IMG/VR virus record: IMGVR_UViG_3300033571_007100
Coordinates: 1-57,497 of that record
Length of the DNA stretch: 57,497 bases
Strand: one strand, 5' to 3'
Origin: a virus
Below, piece by piece: positions 26,361-35,529 of the stretch (position 1 is the first letter of the stretch; each line of letters begins with the position of its first letter). Made by a program: the position numbers and the translations under genes. The notes under the pieces are model-generated. The model ran no database searches. It was not told the origin of the DNA and was given only the letters and a program-made list of their open reading frames with translations.

Positions 26361-27418
26361 GCTTGACCCAAGGTGATCCACTACCGAATATCACGACCAC
26401 CAAAGAGACCGCGACGCAAGGTCCCGATTGGTACAACACGTACCTTGAGGATCTAGCCAAGCCCGGTACTGGCCTGATGCAAAAGACCGGCACTGAGCTG
26501 GTCGCGCCGATGGACCTGTTGCAGACGGGAGCGATTACTGCCGCGCCTACGGATCTGACTCGCTACGAGGATATGCTGACCAACGCGGGTTCTACCGCCG
26601 AGTTGGCAGCGAAGGGCATTACGCCCGAGATGATTCAGCAGTACCTCAACCCCTACACCAGCGGTTTCACTACCACAGGCGGTGTTAAGGTCCCCGGTGT
26701 CGTGGACGAGATGGAGCGACTGAGCCAGCAGAACCTGCAGCGCAATCTGCTCCCCTCGCTCAAAGGCGCTTTTGTCGGAACCGGCGGTACCGGCTCGCAG
26801 CGCATGATGGGCGCACTGGGCCAGATGGGCGCAGATGTTCAAGCGAACCTGACCGGGGCGCAGACGAAAGCGCTGGAGACCGCGTACAATAAAGCGATCG
26901 ATACCGCTGGTACTCAGTCGGGCCTTTACCGTCAAGCGGCTGAGACCGAACGCGGAGTGGCACAGACTGATCTGGAGGCCGCTATCAAGTCGCTCGAGGA
27001 GCAGTACGGTCTCGGTTCGAAACAGCAACAGTTCGAGCAGTCCAAGATTCTCGCACCAGTGGCCGCAGCCAAGAGCGCAGCCGATGTCTACGCAAACGTT
27101 AAAGTGCCGAGCACAGTGTCGGAGACTGCAAATGCACCGATCCCCGGTGCTTACAGCACATCGCCACTGGCTCAAATCGCGGGCCTCGGTTCCCTGTTCG
27201 CCTCAGGTGCCGGTGGCACTAGTGCTGCATCCGGTGTCGGCAGCTCGTTGGCCAACGTTGGTAAATACATCTCCGGTCTGCTGACGCCCACGGGTGGTAC
27301 AACATCCTACGCTGGTGTTAACGCCGAAGGTACAAATGTTTACTACAATTCGTCGACTGGCAACTACACGGATTCCAGTGGCAACGTAGTCCCAATCGCC
27401 GGTGGCGAAGGAGAGTAA
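26357..27418 (+). CDS. Putative ejection/internal virion protein (353 aa)
   Basis: Starts by four-base overlap with the 1594-residue gene. Residues 1-110 contain GPDWYNTYLEDLAKPG and MIQQYLNPYTSGF. Residues 120-230 are helical with repeated Q/A/E (LGQMGADVQANLTGAQTKAL), and the end is Gly/Ala rich. The QYLNPYTSG motif is familiar from tail-tip or ejection-associated proteins of environmental podoviruses. Its function probably concerns DNA delivery. Confidence 0.55.
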   Translation: MSLTQGDPLPNITTTKETATQGPDWYNTYLEDLAKPGTGLMQKTGTELVAPMDLLQTGAITAAPTDLTRYEDMLTNAGSTAELAAKGITPEMIQQYLNPYTSGFTTTGGVKVPGVVDEMERLSQQNLQRNLLPSLKGAFVGTGGTGSQRMMGALGQMGADVQANLTGAQTKALETAYNKAIDTAGTQSGLYRQAAETERGVAQTDLEAAIKSLEEQYGLGSKQQQFEQSKILAPVAAAKSAADVYANVKVPSTVSETANAPIPGAYSTSPLAQIAGLGSLFASGAGGTSAASGVGSSLANVGKYISGLLTPTGGTTSYAGVNAEGTNVYYNSSTGNYTDSSGNVVPIAGGEGE

Positions 27419-27419
27419 T

Positions 27420-28922
27420 ATGTCAGACGAAACCGCAGACAGCTACAGCCCACTGCTGGCGCAGATGCTAAATGTCGATCCGGAAAAGATCGGCTCGGTG
27501 TCGCTCTCGGCTCTCGGTCGTCAAGCAATGGGAGCGGACACGGAGTCGTACAAGGCCGCGAAGGCTGAAGTGGACGCAGCACGCCAGTACATGAAGGACG
27601 CGCTGGCCGACCGCAAGGGTCGTATCGACCCCTCTATGCTGGCACTGGCGCAGGGCTTTCTCGCACCGACCAAGACCGGCTCTTTCGGTGAATCACTCGG
27701 CACTGCAGCTGGTAGCTACTCCAAAGCACAAGAAGCGGAAGCCGACCGCAATGCGAGATTGGCGCAAATGCGCTACGAGCTGGCTAATGCAGCACTGAAG
27801 GACGAGACCGAAGCGGCGAAGTTGGGCCTCAACGTGGTGTCCAAACTTACTCCCAAGCAGACCGCTTACCAGCAGCAGGTGCGCTCCGAGGGTATCAACC
27901 CTAACTCGCCCGAAGGTATCGCCCGCATCAAGGAGCTGCTGGCCGTCGATAAGGCCACGCCCGAGATGAAAGCGTTCGCAGCCAGTGAGGGTGTGTCGCT
28001 TACCGACCCGGCATTCTCGGCCAAGTTCAAACTGTTCGAGGACACCAAGGGTATTCGCGATATCGCTGCCAAGTTCGGCTTCGACCTCTCTACTCCTGAG
28101 GGCCGTGCCAAGGCTCAGCGTCAAGCGCAGATCGACGTGGGGTTGGAGCGATCTTCGAAGCAAACCGCAATCGCGCAGCAGCAAGCGCAGACTCTGCGTA
28201 CTAAGCAGGAGATCGACGAGCATATTCGTCAAGGCGACTTTAACGCGATCGCTGGTAAGGCGAACGAAGTGGGTGTGCCAATCGATCCTAAAGCGGCATA
28301 CGTTGGTCTTAACAAGATCGAGATTGCCAAGAAGCGCGAGCATGATACGGCCGAGGCGAATAAGTATATTAACGAGAAGGTCGCACCGGCACTGAGCACA
28401 GTGGACGACGACATTACCGACCTTAAGCGCGCCTTGAAGCTCAATTCCGAGATCAGCACCGGGTACACCTACGGGATGGGTCTCGGCGTGGGTGATGCTG
28501 CGAAGCTGTTCTCAGGCGATCGTGCCAAGATCAACGAATTCGACTCGCTGGCCGCTAAGGCTGCGAAGATGAACCGTATCCCCGGCGACTCTAACGTCTC
28601 CAACGCTGACCTCAAGTGGATGCAACTGGGTACATTCAGCGCAGACAAAGAGCCAAGTACGAACAAGAACATCATCGAGTTTAACCTTGCGCAACGCCAG
28701 CGCGACAAGGACTACAACAACTACCTGCAGAACTACGCGGCGGTGAACGGTGCTATCACACCCTACGCACAGGCTCAGTGGCGCAAGTATTTGGAAGCGA
28801 ACCCGATCACGACACGTGACGAGAAGGGTGCGGTCAAGCTTAATCCCGGCCGCATCTCCTACCAGCAGTATTTCTCAATGCCCCGCGTTAAAGTCGACGC
28901 CCAAGGAAGGGAACAGCAATGA
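27420..28922 (+). CDS. Putative ejection/internal virion protein (500 aa)
   Basis: ATG at 27420 follows AAGGAGAGTAAT; an upstream TTG at 27402 in the same frame is less likely. The protein is almost entirely helical, rich in A, K, Q and E, with heptad-like stretches (residues 40-110 and 230-320). There are no membrane segments. It lies in the four-gene block of large helical proteins, consistent with an internal core or ejectosome subunit. Confidence 0.55.
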   Translation: MSDETADSYSPLLAQMLNVDPEKIGSVSLSALGRQAMGADTESYKAAKAEVDAARQYMKDALADRKGRIDPSMLALAQGFLAPTKTGSFGESLGTAAGSYSKAQEAEADRNARLAQMRYELANAALKDETEAAKLGLNVVSKLTPKQTAYQQQVRSEGINPNSPEGIARIKELLAVDKATPEMKAFAASEGVSLTDPAFSAKFKLFEDTKGIRDIAAKFGFDLSTPEGRAKAQRQAQIDVGLERSSKQTAIAQQQAQTLRTKQEIDEHIRQGDFNAIAGKANEVGVPIDPKAAYVGLNKIEIAKKREHDTAEANKYINEKVAPALSTVDDDITDLKRALKLNSEISTGYTYGMGLGVGDAAKLFSGDRAKINEFDSLAAKAAKMNRIPGDSNVSNADLKWMQLGTFSADKEPSTNKNIIEFNLAQRQRDKDYNNYLQNYAAVNGAITPYAQAQWRKYLEANPITTRDEKGAVKLNPGRISYQQYFSMPRVKVDAQGREQQ

Positions 28923-30982
28923 CAATCGAGCGAGTTATTAACGGCGCGATCTACGAATTCCCCGACAACACGCCGGAGGCAGTGATTAGCCGCTTCACGG
29001 CGCAAAAAATGGGGAACGCAGCTCCCGCTGCCGCGCCCGCGACTTCTCGCCCAGCCGCTCCTCGCCCCGCCCCTTTCTCCACTGGTGCGGGTAGTCAAGC
29101 GCTACAAGGTCTGACCTTCGGGTTCGGTGACGAATTGGTGGCCGGGATGCGATCCGCAATGGGCCACGGTAAGTACGAAGACCTCGTAAAGTCCGAGCGT
29201 GAAGCACTGCGCAAGTACGGCGAGGAGCACCCGGTGGCCGCTACTACAGCCGAGATCGCTGGCGGTATCGCGCCCGCTGTTCTCACCGGCGGTGCATCGC
29301 TGATCCCCGGCGCTGCTCGTGGCGTAGCCAAGACGCTCGGTCCTAAAGCTGCGGCGCTCCTGTTCGGCAAGGCCCCTACTGTTGGCCGTATGGCCGGTAC
29401 CGGGGCGGTCGCTGGTGGCGCAACAGCACTGGGTACGACCGAAAAGCCCGCTTCCGAGTGGGGCGGCGAGGTAGCCAAGGGTACGGTCGCCGGTGGTGCT
29501 ACCGCTGGCGCACTCGGCCTAGTCGGCAAGTACGTGGCGATGCCCGCATTTCAAAAGATTAAGCAATCGATGGGTTTCGGCGACGCGAACAAAGCCGCCG
29601 ACATCGCAATCGTGAAGGCACTGGAGAAGGACGGGCTAACCCCTGACCAAGCCGTGGCCAAGATTCAGGCGATGGCACGTGGCGAGGCCACACTGGCCGA
29701 CATCGGCGAGAACACCGCCGCGCTGCTGCGCCGCTCAACCGCTGCGCCCGGTGCTGCACGCCGCGAGACCAAGGCCGCGCTGGCTGGCCGCGAGGTGGAA
29801 CGTATCCCCCGTGTCTCGGAAGACCTGCGCACTCTAATGTCCGGGTCCAAGGATTTCTACACGGACGTGACCGACCTGATCAAGAAGCGTTCAACCGACG
29901 CCGAGGCGCTCTACCAAGCCGCGTGGGATGCCGCTCCGTCGTTCAGCCCTGCAACCGCACCCGACATTGCCCGGCTGCGTAACCTGCCGTCTTTCCAGCA
30001 AGCCATGAAGGCGGGCGCTCGCCGCATGGAGGATCAAGGTATCGATATTACCGATCCCAAGAACACACTCCGCGCCCTGCACGAGACCAAGCTGGCACTG
30101 GACGACATGATCGAAAGCGCAATGACCAGCGATCGGACGGCGAACCAAGCCAAGATTCTGATTGGCATGAAGGAACGACTGCTCAAGGACATGGAGAAGG
30201 CAGCGCCCGAGTACAAGATCGCTCGCGAGGCGTTCGCTGGTGACTCCGAGATGCTGACCGCGATGAAGGAAGGCCAGCGGATCTACCAACTCCCCGAGAT
30301 GGAGATGCGCAAGCTCGTGGATCGATTCAAGGACTCGCCGAGCGAGTACGACGCATTCCGCGCCGGTATCTCTCAGGCCATGCTCGAGAAGCTCCGTGCC
30401 GCCGGACCAACCGCCGACCCCGCCAAGACTATCCTGTCTCGTGACATGGAGGCCAAGCTGCGCCGTGCGTTCCGCGACGATGATGCGTTCGACCTGTTCA
30501 AGCAACGCCTCGACGAGGAGCGAATGATGCTCGGCACTGAGAAAGCCGGGTTCCGTAAGACACCCCTGGATACAGATCTCGAGGCTCAAGGCGCAGGGGC
30601 CGTGGGTGCTGGTACCGCTCTGCTGCAAGGTCGCCCCGTGGCCGCAGCGATGGAGGCCGCACGCAACCGCTTCCCGAACCTCCTCGGTGTCCCCGAGCGA
30701 ATCGGTGCCCCGACAGCGCAGAAGCTCCTCACCCCCGCCGCCAAGACCGACGCAGTGCTCGACAGCATTATGCAAAGTCTGAAGCAGCAGGAAGCCGACC
30801 TGACCCGTGCAGTCGGCGTCACCGGCACCGGCGCTGCCCTGACCGGCGGTCTCGCTGCCGCTCGCTCCCCCAAGGATCAGTACCCCGAGGAGAGCATGGC
30901 CCCGGCGGCTAGGATCGAGCTATCCGGAATGGCCCAGCCGGACCGTCCCGCACCCTCTCCCTTGCAGTCGCTCGGGCAGTAA
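28919..30982 (+). CDS. Putative ejection/internal virion protein (687 aa)
   Basis: The start overlaps the previous stop (ATGA). An N-terminal folded region of about 30 residues leads to an Ala/Pro linker (residues 34-52). Gly/Ala-rich amphipathic stretches at about 105-190 (AEIAGGIAPAVLTGGASLIP, GTGAVAGGATALG) could associate with membranes. A long helical body follows at 200-530 and a flexible end. This resembles pore-forming ejection proteins. It is the last structural gene before the early region. Confidence 0.55.
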   Translation: MTIERVINGAIYEFPDNTPEAVISRFTAQKMGNAAPAAAPATSRPAAPRPAPFSTGAGSQALQGLTFGFGDELVAGMRSAMGHGKYEDLVKSEREALRKYGEEHPVAATTAEIAGGIAPAVLTGGASLIPGAARGVAKTLGPKAAALLFGKAPTVGRMAGTGAVAGGATALGTTEKPASEWGGEVAKGTVAGGATAGALGLVGKYVAMPAFQKIKQSMGFGDANKAADIAIVKALEKDGLTPDQAVAKIQAMARGEATLADIGENTAALLRRSTAAPGAARRETKAALAGREVERIPRVSEDLRTLMSGSKDFYTDVTDLIKKRSTDAEALYQAAWDAAPSFSPATAPDIARLRNLPSFQQAMKAGARRMEDQGIDITDPKNTLRALHETKLALDDMIESAMTSDRTANQAKILIGMKERLLKDMEKAAPEYKIAREAFAGDSEMLTAMKEGQRIYQLPEMEMRKLVDRFKDSPSEYDAFRAGISQAMLEKLRAAGPTADPAKTILSRDMEAKLRRAFRDDDAFDLFKQRLDEERMMLGTEKAGFRKTPLDTDLEAQGAGAVGAGTALLQGRPVAAAMEAARNRFPNLLGVPERIGAPTAQKLLTPAAKTDAVLDSIMQSLKQQEADLTRAVGVTGTGAALTGGLAAARSPKDQYPEESMAPAARIELSGMAQPDRPAPSPLQSLGQ

Positions 30983-31005
30983 GGTACTGATATAGCCCCA
31001 CACCC

Positions 31006-31020
31006 CCGGAGACCCTCCGG
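31006..31020 (+). terminator. Hairpin after the last structural gene
   Basis: CCGGAG-ACC-CTCCGG forms a perfect six-pair stem 23 bases after the stop at 30982, followed by AGGGCTTCTCTT. An outer GCCC/GGGC pairing could extend it. It is a probable end of late transcription, although the T tract is poor. Confidence 0.5.
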
Positions 31021-31035
31021 AGGGCTTCTCTTCAC

Positions 31036-31350
31036 CCGTGCGCGTACGCGAGAATACTCCGGAATACCCCGAGTGGTGGTGAGAGGGGGCTGGGCGTCTG
31101 GAGACCCCGCCGTGTTCCACAGTGATGGTACAGACGATGGAACGGCCGACAGCCTCGGAAGCCGCGTCCTTCGGTGCTCCGATGCCCCGTGTTCCGCTGT
31201 TCCACCGTTCCATTATATATAGGGGGGATATGTCGCAAGTCTGCGACAGAACATTCCCCGCGTACGCGTGGAACAATGGTACAGCGATGCCGTTCTTCGA
31301 ATGGGGAAGGGTGTTCCATCATGTGTTCCATTGCTATGGAACGGTGGAAC
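31036..31350. repeat. Long inverted repeat copy A with GTTCCA/TGGAAC hexamers
   Basis: This gene-free stretch aligns along its whole length with the reverse complement of 52726-53053. Exact shared blocks include GGGCGTCTGGA (31092), CCGCGTCCTTCGG (31162), GGGGGGATATGTCGCA (31222), TGGAACAATGGTACA (31269) and TTCGAATGGGGA (31296). Nine exact hexamers occur: GTTCCA at 31114, 31199, 31207, 31313 and 31325; TGGAAC at 31138, 31269, 31337 and 31345. An AT-rich patch (ATTATATATA, 31212-31221) lies in the middle. It sits between the late genes and the first early promoter. A replication origin, partition-like locus or regulator-binding array is possible. Confidence 0.85.
31231..31248. repeat. Perfect 7-bp palindrome TGTCGCA/TGCGACA
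   Basis: TGTCGCA-AGTC-TGCGACA lies directly beside the AT-rich patch of repeat copy A. In copy B only one arm is exact (TGCGACA at 52837-52843), and the other arm is degraded to TGTC. Suitable as a dimeric protein-binding site. Confidence 0.65.
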
Positions 31351-31362
31351 AAACGGTGAGTA

Positions 31363-31391
31363 TTGATGTTCCGATGGCTGAGTGTTATAAT
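31363..31391 (+). promoter_or_regulatory. Early promoter for the replication operon
   Basis: TTGATG (31363-31368), a 17-base spacer and TATAAT (31386-31391) with TGT directly before it, making an extended -10. It lies 13 bases beyond repeat copy A and about 50 bases upstream of the primase gene. It is the first strong promoter of the early module. Confidence 0.75.
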
Positions 31392-31400
31392 TCTACCAGC

Positions 31401-31412
31401 CCACCGAGGTGG
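31401..31412. promoter_or_regulatory. Operator-like inverted repeat
   Basis: CCACC-GA-GGTGG lies just past the expected transcription start of the early promoter. A protein bound here would block early transcription. The binding protein is not known; it could also be a small hairpin in the leader. Confidence 0.4.
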
Positions 31413-31441
31413 TGTCAATAGTCTGAATAGAGGAATTGAAA

Positions 31442-33004
31442 ATGACAAGTCTAGCAGAAGACTTCGCCAATCTGTTCTCCGGTAATCTGCGTTCTTTTGG
31501 TCAGTGGGATCCCAAGAACGGGCAGATGGTGACGGAGAAGGAGGAAGTCACACTCGCGCATTACGAGGCGCACCTGAACGGCACGATGGGTCTAGGGGTC
31601 GTTCCGATCACCGACGGCGGCACAGTGATGTTCGGGTGTATCGACGTGGACAACCACGGCAAAGGGTCGGACGGCTCCGACGTGGACATCGCAGCGCTGG
31701 CCGAGAAGATCGAGCACTACCGGCTCCCGCTGGTGCCGACCCGCTCCAAGTCCGGGGGCGCACACCTGTACCTGTTCGGCAGTGAGTATCTCCCGGCCAA
31801 GCTGGTGATTCGACTGCTCAACAGCTGGCGCGACATGCTCCAGATCAAGAATCACGTGGATATTTTCCCCAAGCAGGATTCGCTGGTGACGTCCGGCGGC
31901 GAGAAGTCGCTCGGTAACTGGATCAACCTGTGCTACTTCAACATCGACGACACCGTCCGCTACGCCGTGGATGAAAAGGGCAACCGGATGTCGTTCGAGC
32001 TGTTCATTTCCTACGCGCAGTCCAAGCGCGTGACAGTGGACGAGCTGCAATCGATGGCGATGCGCGAGCACTTGGAAGCGCCACCCTGTATCCAAAAGAT
32101 GATTCACACCGGGATCGAGTCCGGCTCCCGCAACGACGCAATGTACAACGTGGTCGTGTACCTCAAGCGTGCCCGCCCCGATTCGTTCTTCGACGACGCG
32201 ATGGAGTTGAACAAGACAATGTTCGACAAGCCGCTGGGTCCAGCCGAGGCCAAGAAGGTGATCCGCTCGGCCTCCCGGCGTGACTACCTGTACAAATGTG
32301 GCGACGACCCCTGCAAGTCCCTGTGCGACCGCAAGGTCTGCGTTACCCGCGAGTTCGGTATCTCGATGGACGAGGCGAAAGATCTGGACAATCAGGACTC
32401 GCTGCCGCAGTTCACCGAGCTGATCGAGTACCAGTCGGACCCTCCGCGCTGGGGCATCCACGTTAACGGCATTCTAATCGCGAACATCCCCACGATCATC
32501 CTGCGCGATCCGGCCGCGATGGGTAACCTCATTTTCGAGAAGCTCAAGGTCAACATACCGAAGATCTCGCAGGAGGTGTGGCGTCGCCGCGTGCTGGACC
32601 CACTGGTGCCGACACTGCGAGTGGTGGAAGTGCCGAAAGAGGCGTCCGCATCAGGTATTATCGCGGCCAAGTTCAACGAGTTCATTCAAAAGGCCGATCT
32701 CACTTCGGACGGTATGAACACCGAGGACCGTAAGGCACTGACCCGGAACATCCCAGTGGTGCAGGTGATCAATGGCGTGCGCTGCGTCGTATTCCGTGGC
32801 ACTGCATTCTCCGAGTTCCTAAAGCGCAACAAGGCCGAGGTGATGACGGGAATGGACCTGTGGATCGCGCTACGTCGCGACTGTGGAGCCGACCACGACA
32901 AGCTCCGAATCCCGGGCGGCAAGCCCATTAACGTTTGGTACGCTCCTATAACTGAAGAACATGAGGTGAAAATAGATGATCCCGTCTTCCGCTCCGAATT
33001 CTAA
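31442..33004 (+). CDS. PrimPol-type archaeo-eukaryotic primase (AEP)
   Basis: 520 residues from ATG 31442, well spaced from AGAGGA; an in-frame TTG at 31436 would add two residues. AEP motifs are visible: I, CIDVDN (Asp68, Asp70); II, SKSGGAHLYLF (His about 108); III, VDIFPKQ (about 139-145). A cysteine cluster follows near 285-300 (CGDDPCKSLCDRKVC), probably zinc-binding. The closest named relatives by motif are TOTE-type primases. The enzyme should make primers and perhaps extend DNA. PrimPols are known in Z-genome phages such as S-2L. The gene overlaps the helicase downstream by 29 bases. Confidence 0.75.
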   Translation: MTSLAEDFANLFSGNLRSFGQWDPKNGQMVTEKEEVTLAHYEAHLNGTMGLGVVPITDGGTVMFGCIDVDNHGKGSDGSDVDIAALAEKIEHYRLPLVPTRSKSGGAHLYLFGSEYLPAKLVIRLLNSWRDMLQIKNHVDIFPKQDSLVTSGGEKSLGNWINLCYFNIDDTVRYAVDEKGNRMSFELFISYAQSKRVTVDELQSMAMREHLEAPPCIQKMIHTGIESGSRNDAMYNVVVYLKRARPDSFFDDAMELNKTMFDKPLGPAEAKKVIRSASRRDYLYKCGDDPCKSLCDRKVCVTREFGISMDEAKDLDNQDSLPQFTELIEYQSDPPRWGIHVNGILIANIPTIILRDPAAMGNLIFEKLKVNIPKISQEVWRRRVLDPLVPTLRVVEVPKEASASGIIAAKFNEFIQKADLTSDGMNTEDRKALTRNIPVVQVINGVRCVVFRGTAFSEFLKRNKAEVMTGMDLWIALRRDCGADHDKLRIPGGKPINVWYAPITEEHEVKIDDPVFRSEF

Positions 33005-34715
33005 TGTACAGATTGACTATGATGCAAAAACTAGCCGCTTCGTTATCCACACTCCTGCATGGATGGTGGACAAAGTTCGTGCGATCCCTAATCGTCGTTG
33101 GGATGCTCGTCGCCGCGTTTGGACAGCTCCTGCTCTACGGGCTAACAGCGAGTTCTTGCTTGCTAATTTTGGGCATGACCTTTTTACAGTCGATGCTCGC
33201 GAAGTGGCAGTGCGCACTATCGAGCGCGTACAGCGAAAGGTAGATCCCTTCCCGGTAATGTACCCGTTCAAGACCACCCCGCGTGCCTACCAGCGACAGG
33301 GGCTGGACCACGCGTGGGGCAAGAACACCTTCGCGTTCTACATGGACATGGGTACCGGCAAGACCAAGACGTCGCTCGACCTCGTGTCGGCCTACTACAT
33401 TAATGGGGACGTGGAGCGGCTGATCGTCGTGACCAAGTTCTCGACGCGTCGCAACTGGCAGGACGAGGTGGGGATACACTGCCCGCTGGACGCCGATGTG
33501 ATGATCCTCGACACCACCAAGGCCAAGGCGTTCGACACGTGGAACACCACCACCGACGGTCGCTTGAAGGTGCTGATCGTGGGGACCGAATCGCTGGCCG
33601 CTGGCAACGCGATTAACCTTGCGATGAAGTTCGTGAGCGTCAGCCTCCGGGTCGCGATGATCGTGGACGAGGCACACATGATCAAAACGCACAACGCGGT
33701 GCGATCCAAGAACTGCGTAAAGCTCGGGCGCGAGTGCAAGTACCGAATCGCTATGACCGGCACGCCGGTGGCCAATGGCCCCATGGACGTGTTCATGCAG
33801 TTCGAGTTCCTCGACCCCAACATCATCGGGATCGGTGACTTCTACTCGTTCCGCAACCGGTACGCGATCATGGGCGGGTACGAGAGCAAGCAGGTCGTGG
33901 GGTATCAAAACCTCGCGGAGCTGATCGAGCTGATCTCGCCCTTTATTTACCAAGTACGCAAGTCCGAGGTGCTCACCGAGCTGCCGCCGAAGATCTTCGA
34001 GACCCGCACAGTAGAGATGACAGATGAACAGAAAAGACTATATAAAGACATTGCTAAGCGTGACAAGACGGTATCTGGGGATCGCGGAATCACCGTCAAA
34101 ACCGTACTCGAGCGAATGCTCAGGCTCCAAGAGATCGCCGGTGGTATCATCACCTACGAGCGCAACCCGGATCTGTACAACCCCGAGAAATTCGACCACT
34201 GCCGAATCCCCGGACGCAATCCCAAGGTAGCGGAGCTGCTCGCGATCGCTGAGGAGAACGGGGTGTCCACGATCGTGTGGTGCCGTTACTTGGAAGAGAT
34301 CGCGATGGTCTGCGAGGCACTGCGCGACAAGTACGGGCGCGACGCAGTAGTCGAGATTCACGGTGGCATCTCCGAGGACGATCGGCACCACAACGTGCGC
34401 GAGCTGTTCCAGACCAAAAAGGCGCGATTCCTCGTGGGCAACGCGGCCACCGGTGGCGTGGGTCTCAATATGACCGCTGCAGAGCTGGTCGTATACTTCT
34501 CCAATTCGTTCTCGTTCACCGATCGTGAGCAGTCCGAGGACCGTGCGCACCGCATCGGGCAGACGCGCTCTGTCACCTACATCGACCTGATCGCCGAAGG
34601 CACTGTGGACGAGACTGTGGTGAAAGCGCTGCGCGAGAAGAAAGACGTGTCGGAGTTCGTGCGCACAAGCATCGATAACCGAAACGAGAATAACTTCCTC
34701 GGTGCGCTGGCGTAA
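32976..34715 (+). CDS. SNF2-family helicase with HARP-like N-terminus
   Basis: 579 residues. Residues about 12-60 (RFVIHTPAWMVDKVRAIPNRR, RRVWTAP) resemble the HARP/annealing domain of SMARCAL1-like proteins. The SF2 core follows: Walker A MGTGKTK (125-131), DEAH (231-234), a TGTP motif near residue 265, and motif VI QSEDRAHRIGQ near 525. Such enzymes translocate on duplex DNA and anneal or remodel forks. The start lies within the primase gene, so production is coupled. Its partnership with the PrimPol is suggested by this overlap. No DnaB-type hexameric helicase is present in the genome. Confidence 0.85.
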   Translation: MIPSSAPNSNVQIDYDAKTSRFVIHTPAWMVDKVRAIPNRRWDARRRVWTAPALRANSEFLLANFGHDLFTVDAREVAVRTIERVQRKVDPFPVMYPFKTTPRAYQRQGLDHAWGKNTFAFYMDMGTGKTKTSLDLVSAYYINGDVERLIVVTKFSTRRNWQDEVGIHCPLDADVMILDTTKAKAFDTWNTTTDGRLKVLIVGTESLAAGNAINLAMKFVSVSLRVAMIVDEAHMIKTHNAVRSKNCVKLGRECKYRIAMTGTPVANGPMDVFMQFEFLDPNIIGIGDFYSFRNRYAIMGGYESKQVVGYQNLAELIELISPFIYQVRKSEVLTELPPKIFETRTVEMTDEQKRLYKDIAKRDKTVSGDRGITVKTVLERMLRLQEIAGGIITYERNPDLYNPEKFDHCRIPGRNPKVAELLAIAEENGVSTIVWCRYLEEIAMVCEALRDKYGRDAVVEIHGGISEDDRHHNVRELFQTKKARFLVGNAATGGVGLNMTAAELVVYFSNSFSFTDREQSEDRAHRIGQTRSVTYIDLIAEGTVDETVVKALREKKDVSEFVRTSIDNRNENNFLGALA

Positions 34716-34723
34716 TGTATAAT
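34695..34723 (+). promoter_or_regulatory. Promoter-like sequence before 34753 gene
   Basis: TATAAT at 34718-34723 has a weak -35 (TTCCTC, 34695-34700) at 17 bases. It lies immediately after the helicase stop, with AGGATAGAGGA as ribosome-binding region downstream. The arrangement matches the other early promoters. Confidence 0.5.
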
Positions 34724-34752
34724 AGAGCACATAGACCACGAAGGATAGAGGA

Positions 34753-35097
34753 ATGAATCAACTGCCAAAAGTGTTCATCACGCAAGAAGTGATGACCGCC
34801 AATTACCAAGACGTCGAACGTTTCGGCGAACCCGTGTTCTTGTCCACCAGTGAGGTAAGCAATGTACCCGACTCCCTCCATAATCGAAAGCTCATCGCGT
34901 TTATCCGAAGCCGATTCGCTGAGTATGATCCGGGAGTTGACTTCATTGCCCCAAGTGGATCGCCAATTCTTGCTGGCTTGGTGTTCGCTCTTGCTCGAGA
35001 GAAGGGAAGCACCTTCAACATTCTCAAGTGGAACAACCGAGACCGCCAGTACACCCCCATCAGAATCTCTATAGAGGAAACCCGCAATGTCTACTGA
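34753..35097 (+). CDS. Hypothetical protein (114 aa), PRTase-like appearance
   Basis: Start after ATAGAGGA. The central part (VDFIAPSGSPILAGLVFALARE) alternates hydrophobic strands with a glycine-rich turn, reminiscent of a nucleotide-binding Rossmann or PRTase-like core, but no definite motif is present. It overlaps the next gene by eleven bases. Unknown function in the replication module. Confidence 0.55.
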   Translation: MNQLPKVFITQEVMTANYQDVERFGEPVFLSTSEVSNVPDSLHNRKLIAFIRSRFAEYDPGVDFIAPSGSPILAGLVFALAREKGSTFNILKWNNRDRQYTPIRISIEETRNVY

Positions 35098-35524
35098 ACA
35101 ACAAAACGAATACGCGCACTACGACACGATGGTGCTCAACGAGCTAATCCACGCGATGTCCACGCTGCAGAATCGCAAGGAAGCGCTCGAGGCGCAACTC
35201 AAGCTGATTAACAAGGAATACGACTTCCTGCGCATCACCAAGGTGCCAGCGAAGATGGAAGAGGACGGCGTGGACCGCATCACGATCGCGGGTATCGGCC
35301 GAGTGTCGCTCACCGCCGACATGCACGTGTCGATTAAGGCCGACCAAAAAGAGCAGTTCTTCGAGTGGCTGCGCGACAATGGCCGTGGCGATCTGCTGCA
35401 AGAAAATGTTAACCCCTCCACGCTCAAGGCAGCGGTGAAGGGCATGTTCAAGGCGGGCGAGGAAGTACCGGAAGCGCTCCTCAACGTCTCCCCATTCACA
35501 CGCGCCGCGATCACGCGTACATAA
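35087..35524 (+). CDS. Conserved phage coiled-coil protein (145 aa)
   Basis: Residues 15-50 form a coiled coil (NELIHAMSTLQNRKEALEAQ). A compact domain follows with DRITIAGIGRVSLTADMHVS and FFEWLRDNGRGDLLQENVNP, then KGMFKAGEEVPEALLNVSPF. I recognise the shape from small proteins encoded near replication genes of siphoviruses and podoviruses; the layout resembles Gp157-type proteins loosely. The role, perhaps recombination or DNA binding, is unproved. Confidence 0.55.
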   Translation: MSTEQQNEYAHYDTMVLNELIHAMSTLQNRKEALEAQLKLINKEYDFLRITKVPAKMEEDGVDRITIAGIGRVSLTADMHVSIKADQKEQFFEWLRDNGRGDLLQENVNPSTLKAAVKGMFKAGEEVPEALLNVSPFTRAAITRT

Positions 35525-35529
35525 GTTAT

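Noticed and set aside
31114-31350. GTTCCA/TGGAAC hexamers considered as CRISPR repeats
   Set aside because: Six-base sites in both orientations with irregular spacing are binding-site-like; no unit of 20-40 bases is repeated.
31122-31421. A + strand frame of 99 codons in repeat copy A and a - strand frame of 79 codons in copy B (52716-52955) encode similar peptides around GGDMSQ and AWNNGT
   Set aside because: The DNA similarity continues past a one-base indel that breaks the shared frame, and neither frame has a convincing ribosome-binding site. The conservation is of DNA, not protein.
34753-35097. 114-residue protein considered as a phosphoribosyltransferase
   Set aside because: The PRPP-binding motif is absent and the protein is too short for the fold.
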